Positions 40,001-51,891 of a stretch of DNA of 64,000 nucleotides are shown piece by piece (the stretch's first letter is position 1; each line of letters begins with the position of its first letter). The notes under the pieces are model-generated. The model made no database searches and was not told the DNA's origin. It saw nothing but the letters and a program-made list of their open reading frames with translations. Position numbers and translations under genes: made by a program. This stretch comes from Cucumis sativus (lineage: Eukaryota; Streptophyta; Magnoliopsida; Cucurbitales; Cucurbitaceae): contig NC_026657.2 of assembly GCF_000004075.3 (NCBI RefSeq), forward strand, positions 8,060,001 through 8,124,000, in the 5' to 3' direction.

Positions 40001-43000
40001 AAACAAATCCATTTAAAACCTGGGTTAGGATTTTGTTTTAAAATCATCAATGTATAATTCTCACATGTGTATAAGACTTCTTTAAATGCAAGATTACAGT
40101 ATTAAACAGAAATACTAAAATCAAGAGGATAATGACGGCTGTCCTTGATAAGAACATTTTTCTTCTTCCTCTATCTCTCTTTACTTATTTATGAAAGAAT
40201 TGTGTGATTGTTTTTCTTGCTACTTTGCTAGGATTTGGGAGAGAATTATTTAGGTAAGTTTGAGTTGATTTTAAATGGAATCAAGTGATAATATTTATAC
40301 ACCACTTGTAGATGGTCTAAATTGATTCAGTTATGAAAGTTCAAGATTTTAACCTATACAATTATTAGTTTAAAGTTTTAATTGATACAACCTGCAAAGT
40401 TTAGGACATAGATTGATTTTTTTTCCACGCAAAATTTAAAATATAACTTTACACTTCTGAGTTTATCTATTTTTTTTATAGCACCTGCTACTGACTGCTT
40501 TCCTTTGTTTTAATTTCATGTTATTATGATTACAAGGTTTTTGCATTTCACATATGGAACTAGTATGTCGATTATCTTTTTGTTTAAATTTTCGCAAAAG
40601 ATGACTGCCACAACATTCTTTTGCTAGGTTTACTTTCTTGCATGCGCCAAAGGAAATGCGTAGTAAAAATGTAGAAGCATTACGCACGCTATTGGCTCTG
40701 TGCGATTTAGAGACAGAATCCCTTCAAGACACTTGGAATGCAGTTTTAGAATGTGTGTCCCGTCTCGAATTCATCACATCAACACCTTCAATTGCAGCCA
40801 CTGTCATGTATGGATCAAATCAGATTTCCAGAGATGCTGTTGTTCAATCCCTTAGAGAGTTGGCTGGGAAGCCTGCAGATCAAGTATTTGTGAACAGTGT
40901 CAAACTTCCCAGTGACTCTGTTGTGGAGTTCTTCACTGCTCTATGTGGTGTCTCTGCTGAAGAACTGAAACAAACACCTGCACGTGTTTTCAGCTTGCAA
41001 AAGCTTGTTGAGATAAGCTATTATAATATGGCTCGTATACGAATGGTATGATGAGTTATAAGCAACTTGTTCATTGATAATTTCATTAACAATATTTTCC
41101 TACAAATTTGTTGGGGGTCATGTCATTCTAGTCTGATAGACTGAGGATCTTCTTCATAGTTGTGACAAGGATTCCTTGACCTATCCAGTGAACTACTCAA
41201 TAATCTAGGGGACTTAAGTAACTGAGCCAAATGTTTAATATTCTCTTAAAATAGTGATGGGATTATCTCCGGGAGACTGTTTTGTCATTTGTGATCTTGA
41301 ATTCATTGCGATGATTAAAAATATTTATCAAAGTGGTAGTTGCAGGGGTACTTCTAACTTTAAATGGTTATGCACATCCAATTTCTTGCCTATAATATTA
41401 TTTTTCTTTGGTCAAAATACTAAGACGCTGGAGGCAAAGGTCATTTCCTCATCACCACCCTAATCTTTCTGTAGACTTCATTAAGGACTGAGAATTTTAG
41501 AAAAGAAGTGTATGGGCGAACCATTATTTCCAAGTGTTGACTTCCTACTTTCATTATGTTTCTTGACTGAGTATATTGTGCTTCCACGTGATACAATTCA
41601 TAAGTTATTTTACTCAGAACTCTATGCACTGTTTTTCCTTTGCTAACTGTTAATTTAGCCAAGCAAATACCATCATCAATTTTGTTTTCACCGTGTTTAT
41701 TGTTGTTTCCAAAGTGTCACTTTTAATATGATTAGTGTATATTGAGTTGTGGGTGGAAGAATGATCTCCACTTGGAGCAAATATGACTTTTGGAATTTCC
41801 TTTTAATTGCTAAGCTAGTTTTCTGCACAACTTTATTTTACTTAATTAATTTGATAGCACACTGAGACATTGAATTTCGTGTTGTAATTTTCTTTATTAA
41901 GTAATAGTTTGCTATTTTAATTTGCCAATTTTATTATTTGATTCTTCTGGAAATGATTACAGTGTAGACAATGGCCTACGAGTTTCCTAGAAAACCTTGT
42001 ATAGGAGTTGTTTATGTATCTCTAACTTCCATACATTTGCTCAGTTCTTAATATTCGAAGTTTCTACTTTTGCATCTTCTAGGTTTGGGCTAGGATATGG
42101 TCTGTATTGTCAAATCACTTTATTTCTGCTGGGAGCCATCATGATGAGAAGATTGCCATGTATGCTATAGATTCTCTGAGGCAGCTTGGGATGAAGTACT
42201 TGGAGAGAGCTGAACTTGCCAACTTCACATTCCAAAATGACATTCTTAAGCCATTTGTTGTTCTCATGCGTAACAGTCAAAGTGAATCTATAAGGAGCCT
42301 CATTGTTGACTGCATAGTTCAAGTACGTCAAACTATCAACTTTTATCGCGTTAAACTATCAGATTTTATAGCTAACTTTAAAAGTCTCTTTGTTATATAT
42401 GATTCTACTGGCGGTTTCTAGCACATTAATTGGATTGTTTTTTATTACAGATGATAAAATCAAAAGTTGGTAACATAAAGTCCGGATGGCGAAGTGTTTT
42501 CATGATTTTCACTGCTTCCGCAGATGATGAATCTGAGTCAATTGTTGAAAGTGCCTTTGAAAATGTTGAACAGGGTAAGGATTTTGTTTCCTGTCGGGAG
42601 ATACTTATCTTTTGGCATATTACTTCTCAAAATTTGAATATCTAATGCTGAAGAGATTTGCAGTTATATTGGAGCACTTTGATCAGGTGGTTGGGGACTG
42701 TTTTATGGACTGTGTCAACTGTCTTATAAGGTTCGCCAATAACAAAAGTTCCCATCGTATAAGCTTGAAAGCTATTGCACTCCTACGTATTTGTGAGGAT
42801 CGATTGGCAGAGGTTTGTTTGTACTCTCTTGTAGTTTGAGTTGTTAGCAAATCACTTGTATCTAAGATGCGATGCTCCGATACTCTTTTTTATTTACATG
42901 AAAGATTGCCTTTTTTTCTTGTTCCTCTTTTTTCTTTTCCTCTTTTCTTTTCTTTTGAAAATTTTTGAGTAGCGACCTTGAGTAGTGGTGTTAGAACAAG

Positions 43001-44788
43001 AGGACCTAGTGGAATTGGTCCGTGAGAAAATGTGGGAGACTTGATATATTGATTCATCAGGAGCACACTTCTACGTAATATAGCCAAAAGAAAACGTGGG
43101 AGACTTGATTTGTTTCCATTAGAGAGAAGCGTGTGATTAAAAGAATTTTTAGGCGTACTGTGAGATCAGTTTAGACTTCGGGGTAATCTCTTTAAAGTTC
43201 AACTATTTATTCATCATCATTTGGATTCACTAATAAATATTATTAATAATAATAACAATTTGGATTACAACTTGATGTAATCCTTCTAATGGGAAATAAG
43301 GGTTGCCTTCATTTTCTGCGGATTTTATGGGTATACTAGCTGCATCATATACTTCTTAAGATTTCTTCAGTTAGTTATTATATTGAAATACATTTTTCAA
43401 ATGCATCGTGTTTTATTTGTAGAATATTTTGGAAAAAATGATAGTGTAATAAAGCTCGTCATAACTATGTTGATAGTTTTGGATAATTCAATAGCCTGTC
43501 TATTCAAGTAAACTTATTTAATGCATAGGGCCTCATACCCGGTGGTGCTTTGAAGCCGATCCACGACAACGAGAGTGCTGAGCCAGCATTTGATATGACT
43601 GAGCACTATTGGTTCCCAATGCTTGCTGGGTTGTCAGATTTGACATCAGACCCAAGACCAGAGGTCAGAAGTTGTGCATTGGAGGTTTTGTTTGACTTGC
43701 TGAATGAGAGAGGTTCCAAGTTCTCGATGTCATTTTGGGAGAGCATTTTTCATCGTGTCTTGTTTCCAATATTTGATCATTTGAGACATGCTGGGAAGGA
43801 AAGTGTGAATTCTAGTGGTGATGAGTGGCTTCGTGAAACAAGTATACACTCGCTTCAGTTGCTTTGCAATCTCTTCAATACATTTTACAAGGTATTACTG
43901 GGCTTAAATTTTGTGTCTTTTTTCCCTACCCTCTCCCCATTAAGTTCTAATTTTCAAGTATACTGAATCGTATATGACATTAATACATACCCAGGTCCTC
44001 CAGTTCATAAAAACCTTAGCTGAAGTCTTAATAAGCATTTCAAATTTGTTAAATTTCACGGATTGGCTAGACACAAAAATTGGAAGTTTAGGGTTCCCTC
44101 AGAACTAAATCTTTAAGTTTTTATATAATAAGACAATTAATGTATATTTTAATAAATTTTGAATTTGTTGGAGACCTAACATAAATCTCTTCAATACATT
44201 TCTTAATAACTGTGTACTGACCAAGTTACTGAACAACTTTTTTGTGATTGTTGCGATGTTTAAGATTTGACTTTTTGTTAAATAGGATTTGTTGTCTGTA
44301 AATATCTTTTTCTCTTAAATTTTGTTTTCATGAAAAATGCGAATGTGATCAAAATTACGTTTTTCACTAATTATTAGTAGAGTTGGACATTCGGTATCTA
44401 AATTATGCTTTTCAATTGATTGTAGTTGAGATTTCTGTAAACCTTTTGCGTTGACAAATATTATTTTCTTCTTTAGGAGGTGTGCTTTATGCTACCTCCA
44501 CTGTTGAGCTTGCTATTAGATTGTGCAAAGCAGCCGGAACAATCTGTGGTCTCATTGGCTTTGGGTGCTTTGGTGCATCTAATTGAAGTGGGTGGACACC
44601 AGTTCAGCGAGGATGACTGGGACACATTGTTAAAAAGTATTAGGTAAACGTTACCTTCCCCCCTCTTTTTTACTTTTCTTTAAAAATAAAACATTAAACA
44701 GACTTACTTTCCATTGATGGGTAAAAAGAAGTAAAGACTAAAGAGCCCAAAGTTAAGAAAAATGAAGTAAAAACAAGGAAGCTAAGCC

Positions 44789-44834
<46 letters not shown>

Positions 44835-47800
44835 AACAAAAACTAAAAGTATAGCTGCTGAACACCCTGTAGATGGAAATCCCAAAAGATGTAAAATATT
44901 TAGTTGATTCATACTAAAATATTTCTAGTTTATACATCTTTACGAACTTCCAAAACTTCAATCTTCTATGGTAACATCTAGAGTCATCCCCCAATAAGAA
45001 ATCTGAAAATTGCGAGTTTTACACCACAATCTTTAAGTTCATATCTCGACTTCAACAAAAAAGTCTATACATGCCAAAATTTGATTTTTTTTCACAATTT
45101 ATCTTTAGGTCCTTAGATATTTAAAAGATTTGAGAACCTTATAAATAAATATATTTGTTAACCCTCCTCTTCATCTTATTCTTTAAATAAAAAGTAATAT
45201 GCCATCCTCAAATTGTAAAGTGAATATTACCATTATCATTGCAAATTTCCTTTCTTTTGTTTATGTTTCTGTCTTTTTCTCAGAGATGCTTCATACACAA
45301 CTCAACCACTTGAATTACTTAATGCTTTGGGTTTTGAGAACCCAAGCCATGATGAGCTGAATATTGTTGATGATGGTTCCTTGAAGTGGTCTAGCCAGCA
45401 AGAAGCAAAGAACCACCATATTGATGTAAATGAGCATGGAAAGGTATCTCCTGTTCCCTCACCAAGGGTTGCAGAAATCATTACTCGGAGTCCCATTGCA
45501 GAGTCTGGGTTACAGATTACCACAGATGAGTCTGCTGAAGGTTGTTCTTTTAGATCACTGACAAGCTACATTCCTTTCATTACCTCGTCACCTTTGAAAA
45601 TTACATAGGTTTCACATTTTAAAACTGTCTAAAGAAAGTAAGAAATGAAATCCTTTGTATTGTAGGTATTCCATCGCCGTCAACAAGAGCTACAAGAGCT
45701 GCTGAAGCTGCAAATCTACAGCGGAGCCAAACAATAGGCCAACGAATTATGGGAAATATGATGGACAATATCTTTGTTAGAAGTCTAACTTCAAAATCTA
45801 AGGGACGTGCATCAGATGCATCTGTGCCATCTTCTCCAATAAGGGTATTGTATTTATGGAATATATTGCCATCAGCTGTGTATGACTTTATCACATGTGT
45901 AGGATAGGGTTGTTTGCAAGCTTCTTGTTTTGGAACTTCTAGTTCACTTTCCTTTACACATTTCTTCTCTCACAAAATTTGCTAATTGAGAGAAAAAAAA
46001 AAAAAGGATTGAAACGACCAAGACATAACCTTTTACTCATTTGAATAACAAATCAAGGTGAAGCATGGTCAAGAACTCTCAAATCTCTTCACGATGAACA
46101 ATTTTTTTCCCCAAATTTGTTACAGTGGGTTCCTATAAAAAAAAGTTTGTTCCTACGGGTAATTCCTACAAAGGATCAAACTAATGTTATATACAATCTT
46201 GAATTCTTCAATGTAAATGCTACATAATTCGTTTCGCCCTTTGAGCGGTGATTGAATTTATGATATAATAGAATCCTAGGTGTCAAACATTCTTTATTGA
46301 TGATAGTTAAGGGAATTCTTGGTTAAGTTCTCCACCCTAATAACAAACGAAAGAATTTATTATGCTGTCATAAAAATTGGAGACCAGGCTTCAGTGAAGA
46401 ATTAAACATCAGCTGCAATATGTGCACTTGAAATAGTTGATAAGTAGGGATAAGGAAAAAGACCTGCGAAGTTTGATGTTCCTCTATCAACACTGATTTT
46501 CTCCTTCATTGCTGCCTATTTTCTCTAGATGTGTTCTCTGCTTGAGTTACTGCCCCATGTTTAATCAATCAAGGACTGTAGTTTTTCTTCTAGGTTAATG
46601 TGTGTTGCAGCTTGCTTTCCATGTTTTTATTCATTTTATTCAATATGTATTTTATGCATTCTCTTTTCTAGTTTAAACCTATAAGTCTTTGCAGAAGTGA
46701 AACACCGAAACATCAAAGATCCTCTTGTATGTTCTTGCTTTGTTTAAAAGTTTACATAACTCCTTGTAGCTTCCTCCTGACACTGTGGATCCTGAAGTGA
46801 AAGATGATGAGGAAAGTCCACTATTGGGGATTGTTCGAGGCAAATGCATTACACAACTACTACTTCTTGGTGTCATTGATGGAATTCAGGTTTTAAGCTG
46901 ACTCATTTATGCTTTTTTCAAAATGGAATACTGACTTGTATTATTGTATGGAATTTCATTCATTTCCTATACATCCTTTGTAACCTGCTGGTGGTAAAGT
47001 GATAAGTGAGAAATTTTCATTGGATATGGTTGGGATCATGGGTATGAAGGGGGTGGGATGATTTGTATTATAAAGTGTTCATTTTCGCATTATAATACTG
47101 ATGCAATCTTGCAGAAGAAATACTGGGTCAAGCTGAGTGCACCACAAAAGATTGCCATAATGGACATTTTGTTATCTTTGCTGGAGTTCTCTGCTACATA
47201 TAACTCATACAACAATCTCAGACAGCGCATGAATCATATTCCTGATGAGAGGTAGACAGAATAAGTCACGCTTTTGATTAAACGCATGTAGATTTTTGTA
47301 ATGGAATATAATCATAGTTCTTTCTTAAGCAGGCCTCCACTGAATCTTCTTCGTCAGGAGTTAGCGGGAACTTCAATTTATCTAGACATCTTACTTAAAG
47401 CAACTTCAGGATTTAATACGATTGAAGCAGAACAAGAAAAAATTGCTGATAGTCTGGAAGTTGATTCTGAATCACCCAAAGATGATTTAACTTCCATCCA
47501 GGATTCTAGTGCAGTAAGCAATGTTGATGGAATAGCTGAAAACAGGCTAGTGTCATTCTGTGAACAAGCTCTTAGGGAGGTATCTGACCTGCAATCGTCT
47601 GCAGTGGAAACCACGCACATGGATGTTCATCGAGTTTTGGAGTTACGTTCTCCAGTGATTGTTAAGGTATATAGCAGTTGGCCATTTAATTTTTTTTTAG
47701 ATAGAATCAACATCTTAACGTTGAGCTAAATAACAGTTGGCCATTAAACAATTTTTTTGTATAGAATCAACAACTTTCATCGAGAAATGAAAGAATGCAA

Positions 47801-49102
47801 AGACATAAAAAAAAAACGAGCCCACCAAAACACCTCTTCTAAAGGAAGGGGTTTCTACTAAGTAAAATGTTACCAAGGGAATAATTAAAAAAAAAAGGTT
47901 CGAGAGCAAATACCCAAAGCTGAACATGAAACCTCACTGAGGACCAACCCTCACAGGGGTCCCTAACCCTACCTCTAAACTCTTTATACGTGAAAAAAGA
48001 AAAGAAAAATAAAAGAAAACCATCTAAACACCCTGGCCATTCAAGTTTTAAATTACTTCATAATTGCAATAATACTAGAATTATATCCTTTCTTTTTTAT
48101 GACTGAAACCGTTGGTTGTTTTCTACCAAGATGAAACGCATTAGTCGGAAAGTAATTGTTTCAATTGTTTTTCTTTTTCTATGAATCCAGGTGATCAAAG
48201 GCATGTGCTTCATGAACAGTCAGATATTCAGAAGACATCTGAGAGAGTTTTATCCTTTGCTTACAAAACTTGTATGCTGTGACCAGGTACTCTCCTACAA
48301 AAAGTCTACTATTCTCAATGATAGTTATTATTTTCTTTTATGCATTGATACCTCCATCTGTAATGCATTATTTTGGTGTATAGATATACCAACTTTAAAA
48401 ACCTATAGTTTTTCTTTACATCCTACAAATTGGAAACATCTTTTCTACTCTCTAGAATAATGGGCTCTTTTGTGTCAATGGATATCCTTGGATAAAATTG
48501 TTTCTTATACTAAAGAAAAAGTGTGCGACTACATAACCTTTTAAACACTATCTGATGTGTTAGAGCTCTTCACCATTGCTACTTTGACCGGATAATGGTG
48601 TTTCTTTTTGGTGCCTATCTATGGTTTTATAAATTATATAGCCCCTCGAACGTTTACTGGCTCTTGAGAGCATCTATTATGGCTGCCATAATTTGTTTTT
48701 GTTCTTAAAAAGTGCATGCCATTCATGGCCATCAATTTACTTCATTACAAACAACTTTCTATCATCTTTGATAGTGGAGTGGAGTAGTTCTATAATCATT
48801 TCACATAGCTGTATTGGTGATCTTCAACTTTCATTATTAATTTTTTTTAGTACAACAATTACGGGGAGGTGGAGGAATCAAACCTCCCAGCTGTAGGATT
48901 AAAGGTCATGATAATTATCGCTAACCCAACCCACTTTGGAAACTTTCATTATTAGTTAATCTAATACATGGTTTGTTTAGATTCACTATGTTCATTAGGG
49001 ATATTTCCTTTCTGACTACCTTTTTCTTGGTTTTTTCAGATTGATATTCGTGGAGCACTTGGTGATCTCTTCAAGATACAATTGAAAGCACTATTGCCAT
49101 AG
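31059..49102 (+). CDS. BIG5: Brefeldin A-inhibited ARF guanine-nucleotide exchange factor, BIG5/BEN1/MIN7 type
   Basis: Thirty-three coding exons: 31059-31164, 31503-31584, 31832-32054, 32192-32313, 32399-32457, 34932-34989, 35070-35154, 35273-35467, 35594-35652, 35758-35827, 35909-35977, 36861-36983, 37072-37125, 37235-37323, 37417-37513, 37611-37709, 37806-38003, 38177-38287, 38388-38572, 39295-39915, 40628-41045, 42083-42322, 42451-42574, 42664-42812, 43529-43891, 44477-44643, 45284-45540, 45666-45844, 46770-46889, 47115-47251, 47333-47666, 48191-48286, 49040-49102. They total 1783 residues (Arabidopsis BIG5 is about 1740). The protein activates ARF GTPases at the trans-Golgi/early endosome; the Arabidopsis orthologue acts in PIN traffic and immunity. 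The N-terminal DCB region starts [17 protein letters not shown]; the HUS box [12 protein letters not shown] follows. The Sec7 domain spans about 597-785, with [12 protein letters not shown] holding the catalytic Glu681, then [16 protein letters not shown] repeats fill the rest. All introns are GT-AG; intron 5 is 2.5 kb. Confidence 0.94.
33523..34431 (-). mobile_element. Probable LINE-like insertion fragment inside BIG5 intron 5
   Basis: Intron 5 of BIG5 is far longer than its neighbours. It carries an antisense reading frame of 185 residues at 33874-34431. That frame is Ser/Pro-rich at the start and ends in [21 protein letters not shown] stretch at about 33520-33760 beginning gttcattgatgaatgaaata resembles, from memory, antisense 3' ends of plant LINE elements. 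No reverse transcriptase motif, poly-A tail or target duplication was found. The frame could also be an unrelated fragment or chance; the assignment is weak. Confidence 0.3.
44791..44831. repeat. (AT)n microsatellite in BIG5 intron 26
   Basis: About 41 bases of uninterrupted AT dinucleotide, the longest simple repeat in the window. It lies between exons 26 and 27 of BIG5 and is probably length-variable. Confidence 0.9.
47674..47775. repeat. Local 60-base duplication in BIG5 intron 31
   Basis: The phrases cagttggccatt, a T-rich run and atagaatcaaca occur at about 47675-47712 and again at about 47734-47772, a period near 60 bases. To the right, a purine-rich stretch (about 47780-48030) looks like an antisense LINE 3' end by style only. 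Confidence 0.55.
48840..48940 (-). mobile_element. tRNA-derived SINE with target-site duplication
   Basis: Read on the minus strand, the segment goes from gggttagcgataattatc through ggtttgattcctccacc to ttgttgtactaaaaaaaa. The first part resembles a pol III A box and the second a B box (ggttcgaatcc type), and the end is an A-run tail, the layout of a plant tRNA-derived SINE. The 14-base sequence aactttcattatta flanks it on both sides, at 48826-48839 and 48941-48954, which is strong evidence for retroposition. It lies in intron 32 of BIG5, antisense to the gene. The element is short (about 100 bases), near the lower end for plant SINEs. Confidence 0.8.
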
Positions 49103-51891
49103 TTTCAATTGATTCTTTGTTCTCAAATCTCTCAAAGAGTGCTTTTAAGCATTGTTGCACAAAATGATGCTGATCATCATTGCATCACTCACCTATATCC
49201 GCCATATATTTCATGTCCCTCAAAATTGAGCTCTCTCTTCGAATGACAGTTATTTCATCAATGTCAGATTTTTTTTCTTTTGGTAGGCGATGGAAGGAGA
49301 GGGTAAAAGTAGAAGTTAACCACGGTTAAAAGAGGCAAACAGCAACATATTTTATGGTCATGGATGAAGTGAAATCATTGATCTTACCGCGTCGTCATGG
49401 TAGCCTCAGGTAAGAATTTCAGATATTATTATTATGCCCACTCTCCAATTTTGAGGTGTGAATTTATTACTTGATTATTCAAAGTATTGACTTGTAATTA
49501 TTCATATTAGTCATAAGCTAATTTGAGTACAAAGCTTTTGTCATATTTCTATATATTCTATTTTTCAATATATGGTTATATACTCTTGAGATTACCCATC
49601 TTAGTTTCAAGTTGATTCAAATATGAGAAAGAAATAGGCATATATATATGAATTGAACTATGGGAGAATTGAACTATGGACTTCTAACATAGTTTTATTG
49701 TCTCGAGATTAACGTGATAGAGAAGCACATTGGTTGATGACTATTAATTAAATTAATTTTTTACGGTGAAGGGTAAAATTGAAAATGGTAGTGTGACAAA
49801 TAGGGTTTTTTCATATTCGACACTTCTCTAGTAATTGAAGTCTATTGTATGTCACATTCAGACATTAAATTATAAACTTTTGGAACCAAGATGGATAACA
49901 TTGATATAAATGCATCTTTAATTGTGAAGAATATTATGGCTGGTGGTTGACGAGAGAGTTCTACTTTTGAATGTCATGTCTTGCTATCTCTATGATACTG
50001 TTAGTTTATGGCTATCTCTACGATACTGTTAAGTTTATGGAACTTGCTTTTGACTCGTTGTAATCAACTAGTAGAGTAGGTTCCGCTTTATTCACTTAAT
50101 ATAATCCATAATTAATTCTCATCGTCATCATATTACATTTTTTCTTTGGTTTTGCTATTGATTTTTTTTTTTCTTCATTTTTGTTTGTTAATCTCCTGTC
50201 GATTACTAACCAATCCAAGAGGTTTACAGACCAAAGATTATATTATTTTCATCATATTAAACACAAAAGGTTTAAACAAGCCATCAAGAACTTCTCTTAT
50301 AGTTTACTTTCAAAACTTTTATGTTTGAGGCTATTAAGAAACGTTGAACTAATATCTAAGTTTTTTATTTTATTTTGCCTTTGATATATTTTTTAACTTT
50401 AAAAATTTCTAATTATCTTTGTTATTAATTCTTTAAACATTGAATGTTTGTTTAAAAGTGCATAATATATTTTTCTTGTCTCATCGGATAGTGTTCGGTT
50501 AAAAGCCTACCGTCAAATTAACGTCTAGTAAATTGAAAATTCATCAATCTATTAATGCTTTTAAAATTTTAAAAACCTACAAATTTTTAGGGGGATAATA
50601 TTGTAAATTCTAAAATAAGAACAAACACCAATGATACCTCCTACTAGACATTCATCATTGGATATGATATTAGGCTATGAGCATGGCATTGGGTTGGAAT
50701 CAACTGCAAATAATCTAATTTCTTCATACTTATAAACTTGATTGGTTATAAAGAAAATTATAAATAATCACACTTTAACAAATTGATCATTTGATTCTTG
50801 AAGTCTTTTCACTTTTGCAAATTCCACTCTTTGAGTCCCTTCACAGGAAAGGGAGACATGAAATGATTGACACATCTTGGAACGTCAATTATTAAAAGTA
50901 ATGTTGCGACTTGTTTTTCTATTGTCTATTTATATTTATAAATTTGAAAACTAATTATTATAATTAATGTATTATGTATATTTTGTAATTACTTCACCTT
51001 TATCAATATCATTTGTTCTGTTGCGAGTTGTTTCTTGAGTATACTCTAGTTCAAACACACGTAGATATTAAGAAAAATCTTTTGTTCTATTATAATTTCT
51101 GTTTTATTTATTTAAAAGAAAATTCTTGATAGGTAGCTTACCATCAAGTAGACACTTGTACTTATTTTTTTGTACTAATTTATTTTATACACTCCGTTAA
51201 AAGTAGAATGAACTTAAAAGACGAAAATAAAATTTAAATTTAGGTTTTCTTTAAACAACAATCAAACTAAACTTTCATCAACATTATAACATACATGTTC
51301 TTATATATTTGAACTATTAATTTGTAGATTTTTTAAAAGAAAAGTCTTTTTAAATACAATTTAGGACTGAGGAATTTCAACGGAAACCTCATTTTTTAAG
51401 TACAATTTAGAATAAGGGATTTCAGTTGACGACACATATTTTAACCTATATTTTCCGTAAGGAAAAAAAAGAGAGTAAATAATAGAAGCGCGAAAGTAAT
51501 TTGTGTATTTATATATAAAAAAGTTATATAGAGAATTGAATGAGCTTAACATCAACGCGTCATCGCTCTCTCCTTGCCAGTAGTAAAAAGAAACCCACGT
51601 GGATAGTGGATAAGCTGAAAGAGAGATAGAGAGAGGGAAAATAAAAAGAGCGAAGAAACTGAAGAAGCAAAGAACGAAGAACAACGACAAAGAAAGAAAA
51701 AAAAATAAAAGAGCTTCTTCTTCCCTTCAATATAAAAGCCCCTTAAACCCTTCCTTTCATCCAATTCATTCTTTCAATTCCTCTCTTCCACTACCCTATA
51801 CTATATCCTCCCCCTCGCATTTCTCCTTCTTCAGATTCCGCATGAAAATCCGCAAGAGTTTTTCTTCAATCTGACCTATTCCAACAAAGGA
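49103..51891. other. Intergenic BIG5/DET1
   Basis: 2.8 kb without a recognisable gene. The left 300 to 400 bases are the probable BIG5 3' UTR. The middle is AT-rich with no clear repeat structure. From about 51600 the sequence becomes purine-rich and then pyrimidine-rich with a TATA box at 51731, so the DET1 promoter and leader occupy the right end. The minus-strand open frames at 51361-51764 are low-complexity shadows of this region. Confidence 0.5.
51731..51738 (+). promoter_or_regulatory. TATA box of DET1
   Basis: tataaaag lies 161 bases before the ATG of DET1, followed by a pyrimidine-rich leader. Spacing leaves room for a 5' UTR of about 130 bases. Confidence 0.55.

Noticed and set aside
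45327..45608. Extension of BIG5 exon 27 to the stop at 45608
   Set aside because: Using the donor at 45541 joins in frame to the next exon and keeps the family sequence; read-through would truncate the protein.
51361..51764. Minus-strand frames upstream of DET1
   Set aside because: Phe/Ser-rich text from the complement of the purine-rich DET1 leader; two overlapping frames and no domain.
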